From NCBI RefSeq assembly GCF_001611795.1, contig NZ_CP015098.1, positions 7,378,001 through 7,442,000 on the forward strand: a stretch of 64,000 bases of DNA, written 5' to 3'. The translations under genes were made by a program, and so were the position numbers. Every line of letters begins with the position of its first letter. Position 1 is the first letter of the stretch. A model generated the notes under the pieces. That model did not search any database. It saw nothing but the letters and a program-made list of their open reading frames with translations, and was not told where the DNA came from. Below are positions 1 to 7,200 of this stretch, in pieces. The stretch is from Streptomyces qaidamensis. GTDB taxonomy: Bacteria; Actinomycetota; Actinomycetes; Streptomycetales; Streptomycetaceae.

Positions 1-1
1 C

Positions 2-244
2 GGGCGCTCCCGCCGGACCCGCCTGCAGCTGGCCGCGCTGCTCAACGCCCGCGGCCTGACGGAGATAGCCGTCCTCCAGATCGGCTATCAGGCGGGCATC
101 CTCGCCCCCGCCCTGTACCTCGCACTGGTCGTCATGGCGCTCGTCACGACGGCACTCAGCGGCCCGCTGCTGTGGGCCATCGATCGGCGTGTCCCCGCCG
201 CCACCATGGCCGGGGCACCGCCCGCGACCCCGAACGGGCGGTGA
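2..244 (+). CDS. Cation/proton antiporter, C-terminal end (partial)
   Basis: Only the last 80 codons are in the window, and the start lies off the left edge. The frame reads without stops to a TGA at 242-244. The visible sequence has a polar stretch with LNARGLTE followed by a hydrophobic helix (about residues 28-60, IGYQAGILAPALYLALVVM) and then the ALVTTALSGPLL motif. This pattern is typical of the last transmembrane helix of KefB/NhaA-like CPA2 monovalent cation:H+ antiporters, integral membrane proteins that exchange Na+ or K+ for protons. The short tail after the helix is Ala/Pro-rich. The stop overlaps a possible GTG start of the next gene (GTGA), so the two genes may be cotranscribed. 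Antiporters occur at the edges of antibiotic clusters, but a role in export or immunity cannot be claimed from this fragment. Confidence 0.75.
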   Translation, partial: GRSRRTRLQLAALLNARGLTEIAVLQIGYQAGILAPALYLALVVMALVTTALSGPLLWAIDRRVPAATMAGAPPATPNGR

Positions 245-249
245 AACAC

Positions 250-789
250 ATGGACGCCATCTCAACCCCCGGTGAACTGCGCGGCCCTGTCTCCGAGGCG
301 ATGTCGCCGCGATTCCGCGCGTTCATGGCCGGGTTCCCCACCGGGGTCGCCGTCGTCACGGCCGTGGATCCGGGTGAGGACCGCCCCTGGGGCATGACCT
401 GCTCCTCGCTGTGCAGCGTGGCCGTCGACCCGCCGACGCTGCTGGTCGGGATGCGGGTGGGCAGCCCCACCCTGGACGCGGTCCTGGGCAGCGGCGCGTT
501 CGCCGTGAACCTGCTGCACACCGCCGGGCGGCCCACCGCGGAGCGGTTCGCCTCCGGCGCGCAGGACCGTTTCCACGCGACGGCGTGGGACTTCCCCGAC
601 GGAGCCGCGGGACCCCATCTGACGAAGGACGCCCACTCCGTGGCCGACTGCGCCGTCGCCCGCACCGTACGGGTGGGGGGACAGCGCATCGTGTTCGGGG
701 AGGTGGTGCGCCTGACCGAGTTCGGCGACGCACTCCCGCTGCTCTACGGACGCCGCAGGTTCGCGTCCTGGCCCCCCGACGCCGGCTGA
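250..789 (+). CDS. Flavin reductase-like (FMN-binding split-barrel) protein
   Basis: This 179-residue protein matches the Flavin_Reduct/DIM6-NTAB family over its whole length. Motifs include FMAGFPTGVAVVTA near residue 26, the TCSSLCSVAVDPP flavin-binding segment, and GAFAVNLL. Such proteins use NAD(P)H to make reduced FMN or FAD for a separate monooxygenase or halogenase. No flavin-dependent partner is visible here, so its client may lie outside the window. It could also have no role in the pathway. ATG at 250 is used; an in-frame GTG at 241 overlaps the stop of the antiporter gene and would add three residues. The last 46 bases overlap the 3' end of the convergent DAHP synthase gene, which makes mutual antisense transcription likely. 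Confidence 0.85.
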   Translation: MDAISTPGELRGPVSEAMSPRFRAFMAGFPTGVAVVTAVDPGEDRPWGMTCSSLCSVAVDPPTLLVGMRVGSPTLDAVLGSGAFAVNLLHTAGRPTAERFASGAQDRFHATAWDFPDGAAGPHLTKDAHSVADCAVARTVRVGGQRIVFGEVVRLTEFGDALPLLYGRRRFASWPPDAG

Positions 790-2177
790 GCGTCCCGCCG
801 CCCGATGGCCGCGGTCGCGTCCCGCCCGGTGGTCTCCCCCGCGTCCCGCAGCATCTCCGCGACCAGGAACGCCAGGTCCAGGGACTGGCTGTGGTTCAGG
901 CGCGGGTCGCAGGCCGACGTGTAGTCGCGCGGCAGGTCCTCGACGCCCATGGCCCGGCCGCCGCCCAGGCACTCCGTCACATCGTCCCCGGTGAGCTCCA
1001 GATGCAGCCCGCCGGGGCGGCTGCCCAGGGACCGGTGCACCTCGAAGAAGCCGCGCACCTCGTCCAGCACGTCGTCGAAGCGACGCGTCTTGTGCCCGCC
1101 GGCGCTGAATGTGTTGCCGTGCATCGGGTCCGTCAGCCAGCAGGCTTTGACCTCGTTGCCGGCGGCCTTCTCCACCAGGACGGGCAGCAGATCGCGTACC
1201 CGGTCCCGGCCCATCCGCACCACGAACGACAGACGGCCCGCGGTCCGGTCCGGGTCGAGCCGGTCGGCGTACGCCATCAGCTCGTCCGGGGTGGTGGATG
1301 GGCCCAGCTTGACCGCGACCGGGTTGGCGATCCGGGAGAAGAACTCCACGTGAGCGCCCGCCGGGTCACGGGTGCGCTCGCCGATCCACAGCAGATGGGC
1401 CCCGGCCGAGTACACCCGGCCGGATTCCCGCTCCACCCGGGTCAGCGCCGCCTCGTAGTCCAGCAGCAGCCCCTCGTGACTGGTGAAGAACTCCGTCGTG
1501 CGCAGCTGCCGCGGGTCCACCCCGCAGGCGTGCATGAAGGCCAGCGTCCGGTCGATCTCGCCGGCCAGCCGCTCGTACCGGGCGGCCGCGGGCGTGTCCG
1601 TCAGAAACCCGCGGTTCCAGCTCTGGACCTGGTGCAGGTCGGCCGAGCCGCCGTGGGAGAAGGCGCGGACCAGGTTGAGCGTGGCCGCCGACGTCTCGTA
1701 GGCGGTACGCAGCCGCGCCGGGTCGGGACGGCGTGACTCCGGCGCGAACTCGAGGCCGTTGACCGCGTCGCCGAAGTACGACGGCAGCGTGACGGCGTCC
1801 CGCGTCTCGGTGCGGCTGGACCGGGGCTTGGCGAACTGCCCGGCCATCCGGCCGACCTTGACGACCGGGACCGAGGCCCCGTGGGTGAGGACCAGCGCCA
1901 TCTGCAGCATCGTCCTCAGCGTGCCCTGCACGGCATCGGCGGTGGACCCGGCGAAGGTCTCCGCGCAGTCGCCGCCCTGGAGCACGAACGCCTCCCCGCG
2001 TGCGGCCGCCCCGAGCAGCTCCCGCAGCCGGTCGCACTCCTCGACCAGCACGAGCGGGGAAGCGGCGGCGAGTTCCTCGGTGATCCGGCGGAGCGCTTTC
2101 CGGTCGGGCCATTCCGGCTGCTGGGCGGCGGGCAGACCACGCCAGTCGTCCACGACGTGTGAATGCGTCGGATTCAT
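744..2177 (-). CDS. Class II (plant-type) DAHP synthase
   Basis: This enzyme condenses phosphoenolpyruvate with erythrose 4-phosphate to DAHP, the first step of the shikimate pathway. The 477-residue protein shows class II AroA motifs: LQGGDCAETF near residue 65, VKVGRMAGQFAKPRS, LLWIGERTR, RIANPVAVKLGPS and WLTDPMHGNT. This fold is standard for actinobacterial DAHP synthases. A copy inside a peptide cluster is usually a dedicated one that raises chorismate supply and may escape primary-metabolism feedback control. The neighbours (trpE, trpG, trpD) say the chorismate is meant for tryptophan. ATG at 2177 is preceded by GGGAG. It is divergent from trpE across a 137-bp gap that holds a candidate operator. 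The 3' end overlaps the flavin reductase gene by 46 bp. Confidence 0.93.
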   Translation of the reverse strand: MNPTHSHVVDDWRGLPAAQQPEWPDRKALRRITEELAAASPLVLVEECDRLRELLGAAARGEAFVLQGGDCAETFAGSTADAVQGTLRTMLQMALVLTHGASVPVVKVGRMAGQFAKPRSSRTETRDAVTLPSYFGDAVNGLEFAPESRRPDPARLRTAYETSAATLNLVRAFSHGGSADLHQVQSWNRGFLTDTPAAARYERLAGEIDRTLAFMHACGVDPRQLRTTEFFTSHEGLLLDYEAALTRVERESGRVYSAGAHLLWIGERTRDPAGAHVEFFSRIANPVAVKLGPSTTPDELMAYADRLDPDRTAGRLSFVVRMGRDRVRDLLPVLVEKAAGNEVKACWLTDPMHGNTFSAGGHKTRRFDDVLDEVRGFFEVHRSLGSRPGGLHLELTGDDVTECLGGGRAMGVEDLPRDYTSACDPRLNHSQSLDLAFLVAEMLRDAGETTGRDATAAIGRRDAQPASGGQDANLRRP

Positions 2178-2212
2178 GTGGCTCCCATTCCAGTGCGTGG
2201 GGGATGGCCGCC

Positions 2213-2241
2213 ATACAAGACTCGCTTTCACAAAGGGTCAA
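2213..2241 (-). promoter_or_regulatory. Candidate promoter for the DAHP synthase gene
   Basis: On the minus strand TTGACC (2241-2236) is followed after 17 nt by TTGTAT (2218-2213), about 35 bp upstream of the ATG. The -35 box resembles the vegetative sigma consensus; the -10 box is only a partial match. Confidence 0.4.
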
Positions 2242-2250
2242 GCGGCGCAG

Positions 2251-2287
2251 GGAATGGACCGCACGCATTCCACGGAATTGGTCTGGT
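2251..2287. promoter_or_regulatory. Candidate operator between the DAHP synthase gene and trpE
   Basis: TGGACCGCA (2255-2263) and TGGTCTGGT (2279-2287) lie 24 bp apart, start to start. The same two 9-mers at exactly the same distance occur upstream of trpD (5991-6023). TGGACC/TGGTCT half-sites are typical of MocR-type regulator operators, and a MocR gene lies in this block. A second signal, GGAATG (2251-2256) with CATTCC (2266-2271), forms an overlapping inverted repeat. Confidence 0.6.
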
Positions 2288-2314
2288 CGCCGCCGGGCGG
2301 AAACTGCTTGTCTC

Positions 2315-3967
2315 ATGACGCCGATTCAGCAGTTCACGACGGATGGGGCCGGAATGCCAGCGAGGACAGGAACACCGGCGGACGCACTTCTCCCGCAGGA
2401 AGGACCGCGGGAGGAGAAACCGCCGGAGCCCGGCGAGCGGACGGAGAACGAATCCCGGGAATCATCCGCGCAGCGCCTCGACGTCCGTGTCACCACGGCC
2501 GAGCTGCCGCCGCACGCCCCGTTCGACCTGTACGCGCTGCTGCGGCAGGAGGCGGGCGAGCAGGACGTGTTCCTCACCGAGAGCCCCGTCGGCCCGGAAC
2601 AGGACCACAGGCCCGCCGTCGTCGGCTGCGGCCGGCTCGCCGAGGTACGGGTGTACGCGCACCGCATCGAGGTGGACGGGCTCCCCGAGCTCCGCGCGGC
2701 CCTCCTCGCCGCCGCCGACACGGCCAGCATGACCGGCGACGGCGTACCGGGGAGCCGCGCGTTCCACACCTCCGCCCAGGTGTGGGACCTCCTCGAACGG
2801 GCGCGGACGCTGTTCCGGCTGGACACCGGCGTGTCCGCGACCACGTACGCCTTCGGCTTTCTCGCCACCTTCTCCTACGAGGCGGCCTGGCACATGGAGG
2901 AACTCCCCCCGCGCGCCGAGTCCGCCACACCGGACGTCACGCTGACGCTCTTCCGGGACACCGTCTGGTACGACCGCGACACCGGCGCGGTCCAGCTGCG
3001 GCGCGCGCACGGCCCCGGCTTCGAGCGGGTACCGGCACGCGTCACGCCCGCCCTGGCGCACCGCGCGCAGGCGTCGCCGGCCGTCGGCCACCCCGAGGCG
3101 CCGGAACCCCGCTCGGTGCGCGACAGCGTCGACCGGGCGACCTTCCTCGGCTGGGCCGCGACGTGCCTGGAGCACATCCGCGTCGGCGACATCTATCAGA
3201 TCCAGATCGGCCACCGGATCGACGTCGAGACCGACCTCACGCCCGTCGACGTCTACCGGCGGCTGCGCGGCCGCAACCCGTCGCCGTACATGTACCTCGT
3301 ACCGCGTGCCGGGAGCGTCCTGATCGGGGCCAGCCCGGAGCTGTACCTGCGGATCGAGGGGGACCGCATCCTCATGCGGCCCATAGCCGGGACGACCCGG
3401 CGCGGGCCGGACGCCGCGGCCGACGAGCGGAACATCGCGCGGATGGTGAACAGCCGCAAGGAGCGCGCCGAACACATCATGCTGGTCGACCTGTGCCGCA
3501 ACGACATCGGCCGGGTCAGCGAACCGGGCACACTGCCCGTCGACCGGCTGATGTCGGTGGAGAGCTTCTCCCACGTGTTCCACCTGGTGTCCACGGTGTC
3601 CGGGTGGCTCCGGCCGCAGGCGGGCCCATGGGACGCGATCCGCGCGACCTTCCCGGCGGGCACCATGAGCGGCGCCCCCAAGATCCGCGCCATGGAGATC
3701 ATCGACGGACTGGAGGAGGAGCCGCGCGGCGCCTACGCCGGCGCCGTCGGTCTCGTCGATGTGCGCGGATGGAGCGAACTCGCCCTGTGCATCCGGTCCG
3801 TCGTGCACGACGGGCGCACCTACGCCACGCAGAGCTCCGCCGGCATGGTCGCCGATTCCGACCCCGCCGCGGAGTGGGCCGAGACGCTGGCGAAGATGGC
3901 CGCCACGTACTGGGCGCTGACCGGCCGCGAACTCCACGACACCCAGGGACGGGAGGAGCGGTCGTGA
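2315..3967 (+). CDS. trpE: Anthranilate synthase component I
   Basis: This is the chorismate-binding subunit. With ammonia delivered by TrpG it turns chorismate into anthranilate, the committed step to tryptophan. The 550-residue protein has the chorismate-binding domain in its C-terminal two thirds. Visible motifs are IGASPELYLR, MRPIAGTTRRG near residue 355, LVDLCRNDIGRV, and GTMSGAPKIRAMEIIDGLE near residue 449. The first 65 or so residues are low-complexity and poorly conserved, so the start is uncertain: ATG 2315 is used and ATG 2354 is an alternative. The gene overlaps trpG by 4 nt (GTGA), so synthesis of the two subunits is probably coupled. Upstream sites suggest control by the nearby MocR regulator. 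An aminodeoxychorismate synthase role is less likely given trpD and the Trp-accepting NRPS modules. Confidence 0.92.
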   Translation: MTPIQQFTTDGAGMPARTGTPADALLPQEGPREEKPPEPGERTENESRESSAQRLDVRVTTAELPPHAPFDLYALLRQEAGEQDVFLTESPVGPEQDHRPAVVGCGRLAEVRVYAHRIEVDGLPELRAALLAAADTASMTGDGVPGSRAFHTSAQVWDLLERARTLFRLDTGVSATTYAFGFLATFSYEAAWHMEELPPRAESATPDVTLTLFRDTVWYDRDTGAVQLRRAHGPGFERVPARVTPALAHRAQASPAVGHPEAPEPRSVRDSVDRATFLGWAATCLEHIRVGDIYQIQIGHRIDVETDLTPVDVYRRLRGRNPSPYMYLVPRAGSVLIGASPELYLRIEGDRILMRPIAGTTRRGPDAAADERNIARMVNSRKERAEHIMLVDLCRNDIGRVSEPGTLPVDRLMSVESFSHVFHLVSTVSGWLRPQAGPWDAIRATFPAGTMSGAPKIRAMEIIDGLEEEPRGAYAGAVGLVDVRGWSELALCIRSVVHDGRTYATQSSAGMVADSDPAAEWAETLAKMAATYWALTGRELHDTQGREERS

Positions 3968-4587
3968 AGGTGCTGCTCGTGGACGCCTACGACAGCTTCG
4001 TCCACATCATCGACCGCTATCTGCGCTCCCTGGGCGCCACCACCGAGGTGGTGCGCTCCGGCACCCGCTCCCCGTGGGAGCTGGCGGAGCTCGCCCCGGA
4101 CGCCGTGGTGCTCGGCCCCGGCCCCGGGCACCCCGCCGGCAGCGGCCACGTAGAGCTGGTGCACACCTTCGCCGGACGAGTGCCGCTGCTCGGCGTGTGC
4201 CTGGGCCACCAGGCCGTCGCGCTCGCCTTCGGCGGACACGTGACGGTCGCCGAGCACCTGATGCACGGGCGCACCAGCACCCTCCGCCACGACGGGGCCG
4301 GTGTGTTCCGGGGCGCCCCCGACGAACCGGTGGTCACCCGCTACCACTCCCTCGTCGTCCGCGAACCCCTCCCGGACGTCCTCGAGGTCACCGCCCGCTC
4401 CACGGACGACGGCTACGTCATGGGACTGCGCCACCGGACCCTGCCCGTCGAGGGCGTGCAGTTCCACCCCGAGTCCGTCGAGACCCACGCCGGACTCGCC
4501 ATGCTGGACAACTTCCTGGACCTGGCCACCGGCCGTCACGCGATCCGGGCCGGTGCGGGCGCCGTCCGGCCCGCCATCTCCGAGTAG
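3964..4587 (+). CDS. trpG: Anthranilate synthase component II (glutamine amidotransferase)
   Basis: This class I glutamine amidotransferase of 207 residues hydrolyses glutamine and passes ammonia to TrpE. The catalytic triad is visible: Cys79 in GVCLGHQ, and His168 with Glu170 in VQFHPES. The oxyanion-strand motif LGPGPGHP is also present. The GTG start overlaps the trpE stop, as is common for coupled trpEG pairs. The last 52 bases overlap the convergent MocR regulator gene. PabA and TrpG proteins cannot be separated on sequence alone. The context with trpE and trpD supports the tryptophan role. Confidence 0.92.
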   Translation: MKVLLVDAYDSFVHIIDRYLRSLGATTEVVRSGTRSPWELAELAPDAVVLGPGPGHPAGSGHVELVHTFAGRVPLLGVCLGHQAVALAFGGHVTVAEHLMHGRTSTLRHDGAGVFRGAPDEPVVTRYHSLVVREPLPDVLEVTARSTDDGYVMGLRHRTLPVEGVQFHPESVETHAGLAMLDNFLDLATGRHAIRAGAGAVRPAISE

Positions 4588-5969
4588 GCCGCGCCGAGCG
4601 CCCGTACCGCCTCCGTCAGACCCGACCGGGGCAGCGCCGTGTACCCCAGCACCAGCGCGGGGCCCGTGCCCGGCGGGCGGCCGTGGAAGTCCCGCCCGCC
4701 GCGCACCAGCACCGACCGGCGCAGCGCCGCCGCCACCAGGGCGGCCTCGTCGGTGCCGCGCGGCAGCCGCAGATACGCGTGCAGACCGGCGGCCGGACCG
4801 CCGAGCCGGGCCTGCGGCAGAAAGCGCCGCACGGCCTCCACCAGGGTGTCCCGGCGCAGCCGGTAGCGCCCCCGCAGCCGGCGCATGTGCCGGTCGTACG
4901 CGCCCGAGCCGAGCAGCTCGGCGAAGGCGAACTGCGTCAGGCTGTCGGAACCGAGGTCGCGGCGGGCCCGCACGCGCTCCAACGGAGCCAGCAGCAGGTC
5001 CGGTACCGCCAGCCAGCCCAGCCGCAGTCCCGGCACCAGCGTCTTGGAGGCCGTGCCCGCGTACACCACCCGGTCCTGGGCATGCCGCTGGAGCGCCAGC
5101 GGCCGGCTGCGGCGCTCGAACCAGAAGTCGCCGTCGTAGTCGTCCTCGATGACGTAGCCGTCCACATCCCGGGCCCAGCGCACCAGCGCGGCACGCCGCT
5201 CGGCGGACAGCGCCACCCCGGTGGGGAACTGGTGGAACGGCGTCACCAGCACGGCCCGCGCCCCGGTGCGGGCCAGCGCCTCCACGTCCAGGCCGTCGTC
5301 GTCCACCGGCACACCTCGCGGGCGCATCCCCGCCTCCAGCACGAACTCCCGCTGCCGCAGCAGCCCCGGCTCCTCCATGGCCAGCTCGCCGATGCCGAGG
5401 CCGGGCAGCGCCGCGCACAGCAGCCCCAGCCCGTGCGCGAACCCGGACACCACCATGACCTGGCCCGGCGCCGTCCGCACACCCCGCACCCGGCCCAGAT
5501 GGCGGGCCAACTCCTCACGCAGCCGGGGCACTCCGGACAGCGGCGGATAGTCGAGATCGCCCTGCCGGGCCGTCTGCAGGACGCGCTGGTATCCCGCCAG
5601 CCACTCGCGGTACGGGAAGTGCGACACATTGGCCCGGCCCGAGCGCAGATCCCAGCGCACGGCCGGCACCCGGCCCTCGTCCAGCAGCGTGGGCACGACC
5701 GCCGCCGACGTCGTCGCCAGATGGCGCGCCACCCGCGTCCCCGAACCCTGCACGGCCTCCAGATAGCCCTCGGCGATCAACTGCCCGTACGCCTCGACGA
5801 CCACGCTGCGCGAGACGTCGAGGTCGTCGGCGAGCCGGCGGCTCGGCGGCAACCGGGTCCCGGGGTGCAGCACCCCCTCGGTGATCTCCCGCTTCAGCAC
5901 CCGCTGGATCTGCGCGGTCAGGGACTCGCCCGCGGCGCGGGACACCTCGATCGACGGCAGCCAGCTCAT
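4536..5969 (-). CDS. MocR-type (GntR/aminotransferase) transcriptional regulator
   Basis: The 477-residue protein has a GntR winged helix at about residues 15-80 (LPPSRRLADDLDVSRSVV) fused to a fold-type I aminotransferase-like domain from about residue 105. The PLP lysine is Lys309 in TASKTLVPGLRLGW, and VIEDDYDGDFW is the usual PLP-pocket motif. MocR proteins sense PLP with an amino acid or amine and often activate genes of amino acid or vitamin metabolism. Here it is divergent from trpD and convergent with trpG, so it probably controls the dedicated tryptophan-supply genes. The start at 5969 has a strong GGAGG ribosome site 10 nt upstream. A pair of half-sites shared between its own promoter region and that of trpE supports autoregulation and control of both units. 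The effector is unknown. Confidence 0.92.
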   Translation of the reverse strand: MSWLPSIEVSRAAGESLTAQIQRVLKREITEGVLHPGTRLPPSRRLADDLDVSRSVVVEAYGQLIAEGYLEAVQGSGTRVARHLATTSAAVVPTLLDEGRVPAVRWDLRSGRANVSHFPYREWLAGYQRVLQTARQGDLDYPPLSGVPRLREELARHLGRVRGVRTAPGQVMVVSGFAHGLGLLCAALPGLGIGELAMEEPGLLRQREFVLEAGMRPRGVPVDDDGLDVEALARTGARAVLVTPFHQFPTGVALSAERRAALVRWARDVDGYVIEDDYDGDFWFERRSRPLALQRHAQDRVVYAGTASKTLVPGLRLGWLAVPDLLLAPLERVRARRDLGSDSLTQFAFAELLGSGAYDRHMRRLRGRYRLRRDTLVEAVRRFLPQARLGGPAAGLHAYLRLPRGTDEAALVAAALRRSVLVRGGRDFHGRPPGTGPALVLGYTALPRSGLTEAVRALGAAYSEMAGRTAPAPARIA

Positions 5970-5990
5970 GTTCCACCCTCCTGTGGTGAT

Positions 5991-6027
5991 TGGACCGCAA
6001 GGGACCACTGCGAATGGTCTGGTGGAC
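5991..6027. promoter_or_regulatory. Candidate MocR operator between the regulator gene and trpD
   Basis: TGGACCGCA (5991-5999) and TGGTCTGGT (6015-6023) repeat the arrangement found upstream of trpE with the same 15-nt spacer. An additional GGACCA (6002-6007) forms an inverted repeat with TGGTCT (6015-6020), and a partial half-site TGGAC follows at 6023-6027. The 150-bp region between the divergent genes holds no other clear signal. Confidence 0.6.
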
Positions 6028-6119
6028 GGCTCACCGCCCTGCGAAGACTGGGACCGGACGCACCGCCGGCCCCGTCCCGCCGGCGCTCGCGCGGCGAACC
6101 GACCCCAGGGAGAACCGAC

Positions 6120-7178
6120 GTGACCCGAAGCACGCATGAACCCGGCTGGCCCGCCCTGCTGACCACGCTGCTGGACCGGCGCGACCTGTCCGCCGACGAG
6201 ACCGCGTGGGCCATGGACGAGACGATGAGCGGCACCGTGACCCCCGCCCGCATGGCGGCGTTCCTGGTCGCCCTGCGGGCCAAGGGTGAGACGGTCGAGG
6301 AGATCAGCGGCCTGGTGCGGTCGCTGACCGCGCACGCGCACACCGTGGACGTGCCGGGCCCCACGCTCGACATCGTCGGCACCGGCGGCGACGGCGCGCA
6401 CACCGTCAACGTGTCCACCATGGCGGCCGTCGTCGCGGCCGGCGCCGGGACACGAGTCGTCAAGCACGGCAACCGGTCCGCGTCCTCGGCCTGCGGCTCC
6501 GCCGACGTACTCGAGGAACTGGGCATCCCGCTCGACCTGCCGGCGCACCACGCCGCGGAGACCGTCGCCCGGGCCGGCATCACGTTCTGCTTCGCCCCGC
6601 TCTTCCACCCGTCGATGCGGCACGCCTCCGCCGTCCGGCGCGAACTCGGCGTCCCCACCGTCTTCAACGTCCTCGGGCCGCTGTCCAACCCCGCTGCGCC
6701 CACCGCCCAGGCCGTCGGCGTGGCCGACCGCCGCATGGCCCCGCTGATCGCCGGGGTGCTGGCCGGGCGCGGCACACGGGCCTTGGTGTTCCGCGGCGAC
6801 GACGGACTCGACGAACTGACCGTCACCACCACCTCCACGATCTGGTCGGTCCAGGACGGCGAGGTCCACGAGAGCCGCTTCGACCCGCTGGACATCGGCG
6901 TCCCCCGCGCCCCGGTCGATGCGCTGCGCGGCGGCGACCGGGCCCACAACGCCCGCGTCGCCCGCCGGGTGCTGGACGGCGAACCCGGCCCGGTACGGGA
7001 CGCCGTGCTGCTGTCGGCCGCAGCCGGCCTGGCCGCACTGGAACCCGGCGGACGGACCGTCACCGAACGGCTCGCCGCGGGATGGGACCGGGCCGCCGAG
7101 GCGGTCGACTCCGGTACGGCGGCGCAGGTCCTCGACGACTGGATCACCGTGACCGCCAAACTGGCCGCCGCCGGGTGA
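6120..7178 (+). CDS. trpD: Anthranilate phosphoribosyltransferase
   Basis: TrpD transfers phosphoribose from PRPP to anthranilate, the second step of the tryptophan branch. The 352-residue protein has the family fold with the PRPP/Mg motif GTGGDGAHTVNVST at residues 87-100, KHGNRS at 115-120, the DVLEELG helix and NVLGPLSNPA. The start is GTG 6120, preceded by AGGGAGAAC. The reading frame is open far upstream, but only from this point does it look like TrpD. TrpC, TrpF and TrpAB are not in the window, so the remaining steps must come from primary metabolism or from genes beyond the edges. The gene ends 22 bp before the convergent ebo operon, with no obvious terminator hairpin in that gap. Confidence 0.95.
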   Translation: MTRSTHEPGWPALLTTLLDRRDLSADETAWAMDETMSGTVTPARMAAFLVALRAKGETVEEISGLVRSLTAHAHTVDVPGPTLDIVGTGGDGAHTVNVSTMAAVVAAGAGTRVVKHGNRSASSACGSADVLEELGIPLDLPAHHAAETVARAGITFCFAPLFHPSMRHASAVRRELGVPTVFNVLGPLSNPAAPTAQAVGVADRRMAPLIAGVLAGRGTRALVFRGDDGLDELTVTTTSTIWSVQDGEVHESRFDPLDIGVPRAPVDALRGGDRAHNARVARRVLDGEPGPVRDAVLLSAAAGLAALEPGGRTVTERLAAGWDRAAEAVDSGTAAQVLDDWITVTAKLAAAG

Positions 7179-7200
7179 ACCGGCCCTCCCCGTGTCCCCG

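Noticed and set aside
1366..2316. Minus-strand open frame overlapping the DAHP synthase gene
   Set aside because: It is a second frame of the same strand with Arg/Gly-rich text and no family features.
4074..6119. Upstream extension of the trpD frame
   Set aside because: It lies over trpG and antisense to the MocR gene and has no similarity to TrpD. The real start is GTG 6120 with a ribosome site.
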